DNA from: VGWB01 sp964480945
GTDB taxonomy: Bacteria; Bacteroidota; Ignavibacteria; UBA10030
Direction: 5' to 3'
Assembly: GCA_964480945.1 (NCBI GenBank)
Contig: CAYZRX010000062.1
Location: 1 to 23,827 of the forward strand
DNA length: 23,827 bases
The notes beneath the pieces were generated by a model. That model was not told the DNA's origin. It was given only the letters and a program-made list of their open reading frames with translations, and did no database searches. The translations under genes and the position numbers were made by a program. Positions 16,443 to 23,566 of the stretch are shown piece after piece; position 1 is the first letter of the stretch, and each line of letters starts with the position of its first letter.

Positions 16443-16658
16443 TCGACCACGTACAAAAGGAATGCTCTGAAAAACATAGGTGAGTTTCTCACGTGGGTTG
16501 TTCTCCGGGGCGCGGGAGCTTTGCGTCGCGTCCTTGGCGTAAACGGAGTCGAGAGTCTTTCACGGATCATGGGGTTTCTTCCTATCTGCATCGGCACTCA
16601 GTTCGCGATCAATGGTGTGCGGGATCTGTCGGCGGATGTGGAATTCTGGAAACATTAG
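16443..16658 (+). pseudogene. 3' remnant of a MarC-family membrane protein
   Basis: The frame ending at TAG 16656-16658 reads ...NIGEFLTWVVLRGAGALRRV, LGVNGVESLSRIMGFLPICI and GTQFAINGVRDL. MarC/YhgN-family proteins end with this arrangement: a membrane helix, LG..G...L.RIMG, then a helix with (I/V)G(V/T)QF.I.G(V/I). About 60-70 of ~200 residues survive. The frame is closed upstream by TGA at 16440-16442 and has no ribosome site or start codon near the homologous part. It lies just downstream of cbpA. Confidence 0.68.
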
Positions 16659-16764
16659 ATGTGATCAATTGCCCATCCAATGGGAATCTGTCAACGATGC
16701 AGCAATACATATGAAGGTTGTTTCCCAGCATAGGATCTTCATGTAAATCAAAAGGATACAAATC

Positions 16765-16890
16765 ATGAGCAAAGGCCAAAACAGCAAAAAAGGATTGAAG
16801 AAGAAACCGTTAAGAACCATGCAAGAAAAAAAGACGGCCAAGAGGGAAAAGAAAATGGAGAAGTTGAACCGTGGAATTCTCAATCAATAA
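16765..16890 (+). CDS. 41-residue very basic protein
   Basis: ATG 16765 follows AAAGGA (16751-16756) at eight bases. The product is almost entirely Lys/Arg/Glu/Gln with no hydrophobic core (MSKGQNSKKGLKKKPLRTMQ, then EKKTAKREKKMEKLNRG). The opening MSKGQ-x-KK and the P-x-x-T-x-x-EKK pattern resemble short uncharacterised proteins found widely in Bacteroidota, so I think it is a real gene. Nucleic-acid or ribosome binding would be a guess based on charge alone. Confidence 0.65.
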   Translation: MSKGQNSKKGLKKKPLRTMQEKKTAKREKKMEKLNRGILNQ

Positions 16891-16968
16891 CTGGACCGGC
16901 TTTTGGATAAGGATGGTGCATTGGGACACAGAAAACCATCCTACAAATAATATTAGATATCTGAGACA

Positions 16969-17109
16969 ATGTCTGATACGGATAACATAGGTTTGCAGTG
17001 GACCCAGGATCAAACCCAGGAAATGGAAATCATGCCAGAAGAGTGTCCTGAGAATGCTGCTGATTCAGTGCCTGATAAATTCTTCTTGGATAGGATACAC
17101 ATATCGTGA
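16969..17109 (+). CDS. possible 46-residue acidic protein overlapping the kinase start
   Basis: ATG 16969 opens a 46-residue frame (MSDTDNIGLQWTQDQTQEME, then IMPEECPENAADSVPDKFF) whose TGA (17107-17109) overlaps the kinase GTG (17106-17108) as GTGA. Such an overlap is typical of translational coupling and is the main support. The ribosome site is weak and no family is recognised. The alternative is that this is simply the kinase leader region. Confidence 0.35.
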   Translation: MSDTDNIGLQWTQDQTQEMEIMPEECPENAADSVPDKFFLDRIHIS

Positions 17110-19643
17110 AGACTCTCCCAATTAAACCGCCTCACAACAGCACCGCGGATGAAAGTGCCGGGCTTAAGCAAGCTACGGAAACGCTACAGAGGCCTGAACT
17201 CCGCTACCGGCGGATCTTCGAAACTGCGCAAGATGGAATCCTGCTCCTCGATGCAGACACAGGAGCGATCACCGAAGCGAATCCCTTTTTCATCAACCTT
17301 CTCGGATATTCTCGTGAGGAACTGGTAGATAAACAATTATGGGAGATTGGCGCATTCGCGGACATTACAACAAGCAAGGCCGCTTTCCAAGAACTTCAAC
17401 GAAAAGAATACATCCGCTACGAGAACCTCCCGTTCCTGACCAAAGATGGGAGAACCATTCCGGTGGAATTTATCAGCAACGTCTATCTTGTTGGACATCG
17501 GAAGGTCATCCAGTGCAACATCCGCGATATTACGGTGCGCAAGGAGATAGAAAAACAACTCGAGGCGATTAAGAAATCGGCAGATGATGCCCTCGAANNN
17601 NNNNNNNNNNNNNNNNNNNNNNNNNNNNNNNNNNNNNNNNNNNNNNNNNNNNNNNNNNNNNNNNNNNNNNNNNNNNNNNNNNNNNNNNNNNNNNNNNGCA
17701 TCATGCTTTTGGATGCCCGGCAAATTGAACGCGGGTTTGGAAAAGAACGAATTATCCTGCTTGCCATTGAGGACATTACTGAGCGCAAGGAGATAGAAAA
17801 ACAACTTGAGGTTATTAAGAAGTCAGCAGATGATGCCCTCGAATACTCCGACAGCATTATCAACACCGTACGTGAACCGTTAATTGCTCTCGATCAGGAC
17901 TTACGGGTTGTCACAGCGAGCCGTTCCTTCTATGAAGTTTTCAAAGTAAGACCCGAAGAGACCATCGGCCAACTTATCTATGATCTCGGGAATCATCAGT
18001 GGGATATTCCCCAATTACGTGATTTACTCGAGACGATACTCCCCGAAAAAGCAAGCTTTGAAAACTACGAGGTTGAACACGACTTTTCTGCCATCGGCAA
18101 ACGCATCATGCTTTTGGATGCCCGGCAAATTGAACGCGGGTTTGGAAAAGAACGAATTATCCTGCTTGCCATTGAGGACATCACCGAGCGCAAACGGTTG
18201 GAGGCCGAATTGCTCGCCGCCAAGCTTGTGGCAGATAATGCGAACCGGGCCAAGAGCACCTTCCTCGCCAATATGTCGCACGAAATCCGCACGCCGATGA
18301 ATGCGATTCTCGGCTTTTCCCAGTTGATGCTGCGCGATCCGGCACTCGCGCCTCTGCAGAAAAAACATCTCGGCACGATTCAGCGGAGTGGCGAGCATCT
18401 TCTTGAATTGATCAACGATATTTTGGAAATGTCCAAGATCGAAGCGGGGCGGATGAAGTTGGAACCAACAACATTCGACCTCCGTGTGATGTTTGACGAT
18501 TTGGAATCCATGTTGCGTTTTCGCACCGATGAAAAAGGATTGCAATTTATTGTGGATGGTATCGATGTCCTCCCTCGATACATCGTTGCCGACGAGAAGA
18601 AACTGCGCCAGGTGCTCATCAATCTTCTTTGGAATGCGACTAAATTCACCGACAAGGGGGGCATTGCATTGCGTACTCGGGTTCAATCTGTAGAGCCATC
18701 CGCGTCGCGTCTCTTCGTCGAAGTTGAGGATACGGGCGCGGGGATCGATGAAGTCGAAATGGATCAGCTGTTTCGTCACTTTGAACAAACTCGTACGGGA
18801 CGTCAAGCAGGTACGGGTACCGGGCTCGGTTTGGCAATCAGCAAAGAGTTTGTCCACATGATGGGAGGAGAGATCGCCGTCACGAGTCAAGTTGGTAAAG
18901 GAAGCATCTTCAAGTTTGACATTCCCATAAGGGAAGGAGATGTTCAACCGGTAACGAAGAAAGCTGATTCGCGGCGTGCTCTGAGACTTCTGGATGGACA
19001 ACCGTTGTATCGCGTGCTGGTTGCTGATGATAAAGAAGACAATCGTACGCTCCTTTTTGATTTACTCAGCCAGGTTGGATTTGAGACTCGACAAGTCAGC
19101 AATGGACAGGAAGCCGTCGAGCAATTTAAAAGCTGGAAGCCCCACTTGATCTTCATGGATATGCGCATGCCGGTCATGGATGGTTTTGAGGCAATCCGCA
19201 GAATCCGCGCGGATGCTGGCGGAAAGGAAGTGAAGATTATTAGTGCGACGGCGAGCGTATTCGAAGAAGATCGCAGACTTGTACTGGCGTCGGGCGCCGA
19301 CGAGTTTCTACCCAAGCCGGTTCGGGAGACGGATCTGTTTGAAATGGTTCGAAGACTCTTGCATGTCGAGTATGTGTATGAAGAGAGAAACGAGGAAGAG
19401 CTTTTGCCTCTGAATACAGAGAGCGTCGGGATTCAGCTTAAAGAGACAGCAGCAGGCCTGCCCGGCACACTGGTCAGGCAATTACGGGAAGCAATCAGCC
19501 GAGCAGATATTGATCAGATTCAGGAATTGTTGAAAGGAGTGGAACAGTACAGCGCTCCATTGGCGCAGGGGCTACAGGTTCGTGCGGACCGATTTGATTA
19601 TCAGGGACTCCTTGATATTCTATCCCAGGGAAAGACATCATGA
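17106..19643 (+). CDS. hybrid sensor histidine kinase (PAS repeats, HisKA, HATPase, REC), interrupted by an assembly gap
   Basis: Cytoplasmic-looking sensor kinase: no membrane helix is seen. Order: PAS at ~33-145 (FETAQDGILLLDADTGAITE); a 100-N gap at residues 165-198; the end of a second PAS (199-228); a third PAS at ~247-362 (INTVREPLIALDQDLRVVTA); HisKA with NMSHEIRTPMN, phospho-accepting His392; HATPase with NLLWNATKFTDKG, DTGAGIDE and GTGTGLGL; and a C-terminal receiver with Asp641-Asp642, phospho-acceptor Asp685 in FMDMRMP and Lys in FLPKP. The last ~80 residues are helical. The start is GTG 17106, ten bases after AGGA, overlapping a small upstream frame. The PAS units repeat with a 135-residue period, so the true protein is probably at least 53 residues longer than shown. 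The next kinase gene overlaps by four bases. Confidence 0.9.
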   Translation: MKTLPIKPPHNSTADESAGLKQATETLQRPELRYRRIFETAQDGILLLDADTGAITEANPFFINLLGYSREELVDKQLWEIGAFADITTSKAAFQELQRKEYIRYENLPFLTKDGRTIPVEFISNVYLVGHRKVIQCNIRDITVRKEIEKQLEAIKKSADDALEXXXXXXXXXXXXXXXXXXXXXXXXXXXXXXXXXXIMLLDARQIERGFGKERIILLAIEDITERKEIEKQLEVIKKSADDALEYSDSIINTVREPLIALDQDLRVVTASRSFYEVFKVRPEETIGQLIYDLGNHQWDIPQLRDLLETILPEKASFENYEVEHDFSAIGKRIMLLDARQIERGFGKERIILLAIEDITERKRLEAELLAAKLVADNANRAKSTFLANMSHEIRTPMNAILGFSQLMLRDPALAPLQKKHLGTIQRSGEHLLELINDILEMSKIEAGRMKLEPTTFDLRVMFDDLESMLRFRTDEKGLQFIVDGIDVLPRYIVADEKKLRQVLINLLWNATKFTDKGGIALRTRVQSVEPSASRLFVEVEDTGAGIDEVEMDQLFRHFEQTRTGRQAGTGTGLGLAISKEFVHMMGGEIAVTSQVGKGSIFKFDIPIREGDVQPVTKKADSRRALRLLDGQPLYRVLVADDKEDNRTLLFDLLSQVGFETRQVSNGQEAVEQFKSWKPHLIFMDMRMPVMDGFEAIRRIRADAGGKEVKIISATASVFEEDRRLVLASGADEFLPKPVRETDLFEMVRRLLHVEYVYEERNEEELLPLNTESVGIQLKETAAGLPGTLVRQLREAISRADIDQIQELLKGVEQYSAPLAQGLQVRADRFDYQGLLDILSQGKTS
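17598..17697. other. assembly gap, 100 N
   Basis: Exactly 100 undetermined bases, a common placeholder length rather than a measured size. The gap falls inside a near-identical 405-bp tandem repeat. Aligning its flanks to the next unit predicts a missing segment equivalent to 17844-18102, i.e. 259 bp (plus any multiple of 405). Both 100 and 259 keep the same reading frame. Confidence 0.95.
17698..18192 (+). repeat. tandem PAS-domain repeat, 405-bp period
   Basis: The stretch 17698-17787 recurs at 18103-18192, an offset of 405 bp. The first 79 bases are identical and only two third-position C/T differences follow. It encodes the end of a PAS domain (IMLLDARQIERGFGKERIIL). The linker after it (ERKEIEKQLE.IKKSADDALE) is itself repeated before the N gap and at 17781-17843. 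Near-identity at DNA level indicates recent duplication or gene conversion within the kinase gene. Confidence 0.9.
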
Positions 19644-20749
19644 CCGACCAGCGCACCCTCAGGCGAGCATTGGCAGAAATTCTTGTTGTCGATGACACGC
19701 CGGCCAATTTACAGCTCCTTTCAGGAATGTTGAAGGAGCAAGGATACAAAGTCCGCCCTGTGCCGAGCGGCAAACTTGCTTTGCAGGTGGCTCACATCGA
19801 ACCACCGGATCTCATCCTGCTCGATATCTTGATGCCGGAGATGAACGGATATGAAGTTTGCGAAAAACTGAAAGCGGATGAACAGTTGAAAGAAATACCG
19901 GTGATCTTCATCAGCGCGTTGGGCGAGACGATGGACAAGGTCAAGGCGTTCTCGGTCGGCGGTGTGGACTATGTGACCAAGCCATTCCAGTTCGAAGAAG
20001 TCCATGCGCGCGTGCGAACACATCTGGAAATTCGCAGGCAAAGGCTTGAATTACAGAAGAGCTATGAACAACTCAAAGAGCTTGCGTCACTCCGCGACGG
20101 TATGACACATTTGATTGCGCACGATATGCGTTCACCGCTGTCTCTTATGTGTGTGCTGTTCCAGACATTGGAACAAGGCGAGGCCAAGAATATGTCGGAG
20201 AAGAATCGGCAGCTGGTTCGCAATGGGGCGCTCTCCACTGAACGGCTTCTCCAAATGGTCAACTCGCTGCTTGACATCAATAAACTGGAATCGGGACATT
20301 TGGAACTCAACCTGACAGACTGCGATCTGACCGACATGTCCCGGAAGATTCTCCTGGAGTACGAGCATCTTCGGGAAAACCGCCGGTTCATCTTTGATGC
20401 TCAATCGGTACCGGTACAAGTTATCTGTGACTCCGATCTGATTTCACGGGTGATTCGAAACCTTTTCGTGAACGCGCTCAAATTTACTCCAAACGATGGA
20501 ACCATCCGCACCGAAGTCAAAAGCACAGAGCAAGGCGCCCGAGTCGCCATTCAAGACACCGGTCAAGGGATACCGTCGCATTATATTCGGAAGGTGTTCA
20601 ACAAGTTCGTCCAGGTCGAATCCCGTGAGTACTCGGCCGGACTGGGACTTGCATTCAGTAAACTTGCTGTCGAAGCACACGGAGGTCACATTGGGGTTGA
20701 GAGCGAAGAGGGAAAGGGAAGTACATTTTGGTTTACATTGCCAAGATGA
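19640..20749 (+). CDS. response-regulator/histidine-kinase hybrid (REC-HisKA-HATPase)
   Basis: A soluble signalling protein with its receiver first: REC at ~12-128 with Asp18-Asp19, phospho-acceptor Asp62 (LILLDILMPEMNG) and Lys114 (YVTKPF); a short coiled coil (~130-152); HisKA with HLIAHDMRSPLSL, His161; and HATPase with NLFVNALKFTPNDG, QDTGQGIPSHYIRKVF and SAGLGLAFSK. The ATG overlaps the stop of the preceding hybrid kinase (ATGA), so the two are coupled and probably form a phosphorelay in which the upstream kinase or its receiver exchanges phosphate with this receiver. No DNA-binding or other output domain is present. The mlaE start is only nine bases downstream. Confidence 0.92.
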   Translation: MTDQRTLRRALAEILVVDDTPANLQLLSGMLKEQGYKVRPVPSGKLALQVAHIEPPDLILLDILMPEMNGYEVCEKLKADEQLKEIPVIFISALGETMDKVKAFSVGGVDYVTKPFQFEEVHARVRTHLEIRRQRLELQKSYEQLKELASLRDGMTHLIAHDMRSPLSLMCVLFQTLEQGEAKNMSEKNRQLVRNGALSTERLLQMVNSLLDINKLESGHLELNLTDCDLTDMSRKILLEYEHLRENRRFIFDAQSVPVQVICDSDLISRVIRNLFVNALKFTPNDGTIRTEVKSTEQGARVAIQDTGQGIPSHYIRKVFNKFVQVESREYSAGLGLAFSKLAVEAHGGHIGVESEEGKGSTFWFTLPR

Positions 20750-20758
20750 GTCGAAGAC

Positions 20759-21589
20759 ATGAAGTTACCCATCGATGATTCGCCCGGCTATTTGAAAGAA
20801 ACAGCAGTGCCCGCAGAAAATCCTTCAGGGATTGTTTCTACCCTCGAAAAGATCTTTCTGGAAGTCTCCCTGCTGACGCTCTTTACCGTTCATTTCTTCA
20901 AAGAGGTCCTTAAGCCTCCTTATGTATTCAGTGAGTTCTTGAAGCAATCGTTCCTGATCGGTTACAAATCTCTTCCCTTGGTAAGTGTCACCGCCTTTAT
21001 CATGGGGCTCGTGATGACGATCCAATCCAGGCCGACCCTGGTGAAGTTTGGAGCAGAGTCTTGGTTGCCTGCCATGGTCGCCATCTCAATAATAAGAGAA
21101 ATAGGACCCGTCATAACTGCCTTGATCTGTGCCGGAAGAGTGGGATCGGGCATTGGAGCGGAATTAGCAACGATGAAGGTAACCGAACAAATTGATGCGA
21201 TGACGGTATCGGGCATCAATCCCTTCAAATATATTGTCGTCACGAGAATAGTTGCTGCCACACTGATGATTCCGGTCCTGGCCGTTTTTGCTGACGCCGC
21301 TTCATTGTTCGGATCCTTTCTTGCCAATAATCTGAAAGGAGATGTGAGCTTTCAATTGTATTTTTTGCAGGTATTCCAAGGACTCACCTTTACGGATGTG
21401 CTACCGGCGGTCATCAAGACGTTCTTCTTTGGATTTGCAATTGGACTTGTAGGCTGTTATCAGGGATATAATGCAGACGAAGGCACTCAGGGAGTCGGAA
21501 AGGCTGCAAACTCGGCTGTGGTCATGTCATCCTTCATGATTTTTATCATCGACATGATTGCGGTACAGATCACAAGTTTCTTTCCGTAA
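20759..21589 (+). CDS. mlaE: MlaE/YrbE-type lipid ABC transporter permease
   Basis: Inner-membrane permease of the Mla (maintenance of lipid asymmetry) transporter, which moves phospholipids between the inner and outer membranes. The 276-residue product has an amphipathic N-terminal helix (VSLLTLFTVHFFKEVLKPPY) and about five membrane helices. The MlaE signature is SIIREIGPVITALICAGRVG, then GIGAELATMKVTEQIDAM, and the family end FNGY-like GCYQGYNADEGTQGVGKA followed by a last helix. The ATG at 20759 is nine bases after the kinase stop; the only ribosome-site-like sequence (AAGATGAG) is weak, consistent with coupling to the kinase gene. Downstream, 139 bases containing a palindromic repeat separate it from mlaF. 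Confidence 0.92.
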   Translation: MKLPIDDSPGYLKETAVPAENPSGIVSTLEKIFLEVSLLTLFTVHFFKEVLKPPYVFSEFLKQSFLIGYKSLPLVSVTAFIMGLVMTIQSRPTLVKFGAESWLPAMVAISIIREIGPVITALICAGRVGSGIGAELATMKVTEQIDAMTVSGINPFKYIVVTRIVAATLMIPVLAVFADAASLFGSFLANNLKGDVSFQLYFLQVFQGLTFTDVLPAVIKTFFFGFAIGLVGCYQGYNADEGTQGVGKAANSAVVMSSFMIFIIDMIAVQITSFFP

Positions 21590-21605
21590 AAGTCTGAATC
21601 GACCA

Positions 21606-21628
21606 CCGGACTGATCCATTTCGTCCGG
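21606..21628. repeat. hairpin between mlaE and mlaF
   Basis: CCGGAC (21606-21611) and GTCCGG (21623-21628) form a perfect 6-bp stem with an 11-base loop, 16 bases after the mlaE stop. It could slow or stop transcription or protect the upstream mRNA end, but no T-tract follows, so terminator function is not claimed. Confidence 0.45.
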
Positions 21629-21662
21629 AGGACAATCCTCTCGCTCGGAAGGAAGCACCGTC

Positions 21663-21683
21663 TGTCCCGAAGGGAGTCCTTCG
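21663..21683. repeat. palindromic repeat, copy 3
   Basis: TCCCGAAGGG with the return arm CCTTCGA; the core CGAAGG/CCTTCG is perfect around GAGT. It is followed by AGTCAGGAGCGGG, matching the CAGGAG extension after copy 1. It lies inside the mla gene set, between the permease and ATPase genes. Confidence 0.55.
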
Positions 21684-21728
21684 AAGTCAGGAGCGGGAAA
21701 ATGATACGGAACAACAATACGTGGATGA

Positions 21729-22520
21729 ATGGAAATAACGAATAGCGATTCAACCCTCGTAGAAGCAGCTGTCGATCATGGTCAACCGGTTGATGATGTC
21801 GTACAAATAGAACATCTCAAGAAGACCCTGGGGAGAAATTATGTCTTGAGAGATCTTACATTGCGTGTTGCGAACGGTGAGAATCTTGTTGTCGTCGGAA
21901 AATCGGGAATGGGCAAAACAGTACTGATAAAATGTTTGGTGGGACTGATGACCCCGGATGAGGGTAAGATTGTTGTGCTGGGAAAGAATATTTTTGACCT
22001 GAAAGCGAAAGAACTCATTGAGTTGCGGAAGAAAATCGGTTTTCTGTTTCAGGGGGGAGCCTTGTATGATTCCATGACGGTCAGAGAAAATCTTGAATTT
22101 CCCTTGCGCATGCAATTGCGTTCACGGTCGAGGGCAGACACGGACTCCCTGGTGGAAGAAGCACTGTACAGTGTGGGGTTGTCAGAAGCGATTGACAAAA
22201 TGCCTTCCGAACTTTCAGGCGGGATGCGTAAAAGGGTGGCTTTGGCTCGAACATTAGTCTTAAGGCCCGCAATCATGCTTTATGATGAGCCTACGACGGG
22301 TCTGGATCCCATTACCTCGAGAGAAATAAGCAGCCTGATCCTGAAAGTACAAGAAGAATATAACACCTCCTCAATCATTGTCACGCACGACATGGAATGC
22401 GTTAGGATCACAGCAAATCGTATTGTGGTCCTTCACAACGGCGTATGCGCCGCCGAAGGGAGTTATGATGAACTCATTACGTCGGCGGATAAATTGGTGC
22501 GGTCATTTTTTGAACAATAA
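21729..22520 (+). CDS. mlaF: MlaF-type lipid ABC transporter ATPase
   Basis: Cytoplasmic ATPase that powers MlaE. Walker A GKSGMGKT at 58-65 (the Met in GKSGMGKT is common in the Mla subfamily), Q-loop Gln108 (FLFQGG), ABC signature LSGGMRKRVALART from 162, Walker B IMLYDEP from 182 with the D-loop TTGLDP, and the switch His in IIVTHDM. The FLFQGGALYDSMTVREN phrase is typical of MlaF/Ttg2A. The 263-residue length is normal. There is no clear ribosome site before ATG 21729; the overlapping ATG at 21725 is in another frame and stops within a few codons. MlaD follows about 30 bases later. Confidence 0.93.
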   Translation: MEITNSDSTLVEAAVDHGQPVDDVVQIEHLKKTLGRNYVLRDLTLRVANGENLVVVGKSGMGKTVLIKCLVGLMTPDEGKIVVLGKNIFDLKAKELIELRKKIGFLFQGGALYDSMTVRENLEFPLRMQLRSRSRADTDSLVEEALYSVGLSEAIDKMPSELSGGMRKRVALARTLVLRPAIMLYDEPTTGLDPITSREISSLILKVQEEYNTSSIIVTHDMECVRITANRIVVLHNGVCAAEGSYDELITSADKLVRSFFEQ

Positions 22521-22550
22521 ATCAGCCAACTTGCAGAGAGAGTGCATCCA

Positions 22551-23429
22551 TTGAAAAAGGACATAACAAATAAAATCAGGCTGGGAATATTCATTTCCCT
22601 TGGCATAGCGTTATTTACCGCAGGAATCTACTTCATCGGTGTAACGCGACAAATGTTTACCATCACCTTTCGCGTGAGCGGAGTATTCAAGGACGTGGGT
22701 GGGCTGCAGGCGGGAAACCTCGTGAGGTTTTCAGGTATCAATGTAGGGACTGTAGAGTCCATCACAATAATCAGCGATAGCTCCGTCAGGGTGGATATGC
22801 GCATTGATGAAAAAGTGCGAGAATTCATCAAGAAGGATGCAGAGGCGATGATCGGCTCAGAGGGACTTCTCGGCAATAAAATACTGATCATAACTCCCGG
22901 CACAAGGGGAGCCAAGGGAATCGAAAACAACGATGTTATTGCGACGAACGTGCCCACGAGCATCGACGATATCATGAGGCAGTTGAAGGCGACGAGCGAC
23001 AACGCAGCCCACATAACAGGCGATCTATCGCAGATTGTTGGCACTATTCGCTCAGGAAAAGGCACCATAGGAAAACTGCTCATGGATAGCACCTACCTGA
23101 AAGTACCTATCGACAACGCGACGCACATCACAGAGGATTTGTCTGAAATTGTCAGCACGCTGCGCTCGGGGAAAGGCACACTGGGAAAACTGTTGATGGA
23201 CAGTACGTACCTGCAAATCCCGATCGACAATGCCATACACATCACAAGCGACCTCAAGGAAATTGTCGAAAGCTTACGTTCGGGCAAAGGCGTCGCCGGA
23301 AGAATGCTCACGGATTCGACGGCAGCGGTGACTCTTGATACGACGCTTGTCAATCTCAAAGAGGCGACGTATCAAATGAAGTACTTGTTGGAGAAGGCGA
23401 AGAGCAGCTTCCTGCTGTGGGGATTCTAA
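22551..23429 (+). CDS. mlaD: MlaD-type MCE lipid-binding protein with repeated C-terminal tail
   Basis: Inner-membrane-anchored periplasmic MCE protein that hands lipids to or from the MlaE-MlaF transporter. The start is taken as TTG 22551 (MKKDITNK), with GAGAG about ten bases upstream; the in-frame GTG 22542 would add MHP but sits directly on that site. Membrane helix ~9-29; MCE domain ~38-117 with VSGVFKDVGGLQAGNLVRFS, GINVGTVESITI and GSEGLLGNKILIITPG. After residue 150 come three 38-residue repeats (DNA.HIT.DL..IV...RSGK, then G..GK.L.DSTYL..PI), followed by a short helix ending SSFLLWGF. At ~292 residues it is much longer than E. coli MlaD (183), as in other tailed MCE proteins. The repeated tail probably forms a helical extension across the periplasm. 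Confidence 0.9.
   Translation: MKKDITNKIRLGIFISLGIALFTAGIYFIGVTRQMFTITFRVSGVFKDVGGLQAGNLVRFSGINVGTVESITIISDSSVRVDMRIDEKVREFIKKDAEAMIGSEGLLGNKILIITPGTRGAKGIENNDVIATNVPTSIDDIMRQLKATSDNAAHITGDLSQIVGTIRSGKGTIGKLLMDSTYLKVPIDNATHITEDLSEIVSTLRSGKGTLGKLLMDSTYLQIPIDNAIHITSDLKEIVESLRSGKGVAGRMLTDSTAAVTLDTTLVNLKEATYQMKYLLEKAKSSFLLWGF
22998..23339 (+). repeat. three 114-bp tandem repeats inside mlaD
   Basis: Units begin at 22998, 23112 and 23226, each with a GACAA(C/T)GC start and a CGTTCGGGCAAAGGC-like middle. The period is exactly 114 bp (38 codons). Units 1 and 2 are close at protein level (GKLLMDSTYL in both), while unit 3 has diverged at its end (GRMLTDSTAA). Confidence 0.9.
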
Positions 23430-23502
23430 AATGTGATACAGTTCATCTGGTTGTAGAATTCCATGCGGGCAACATTTCTCAATCAACGAAGGAGTTCCCA
23501 CA

Positions 23503-23566
23503 ATGAGTGCATTTACCACCAGGGACGGCACAGAAATCTACTACAAAGAGATCTTCGGCAGCGACC
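23503..23566 (+). pseudogene. 5' fragment of an alpha/beta hydrolase gene
   Basis: ATG 23503 has a good ribosome site (AAGGAG 23489-23494, eight bases away). The first ~20 residues, MSAFTTRDGTEIYYKEIFGS, match the N-terminus of haloperoxidase/esterase-type alpha/beta hydrolases, which normally continue with a ...QPVVFSHGWPL-like oxyanion region. Instead the frame runs into transaldolase DNA in the wrong frame and stops at TGA 23644-23646, giving a nonsense 47-residue product. Confidence 0.55.

Noticed and set aside
18024..19001. Long reverse-strand frame (325 residues) inside the hybrid kinase
   Set aside because: It lies fully antisense to clear HisKA/HATPase coding sequence and has no family features; it is a shadow frame.
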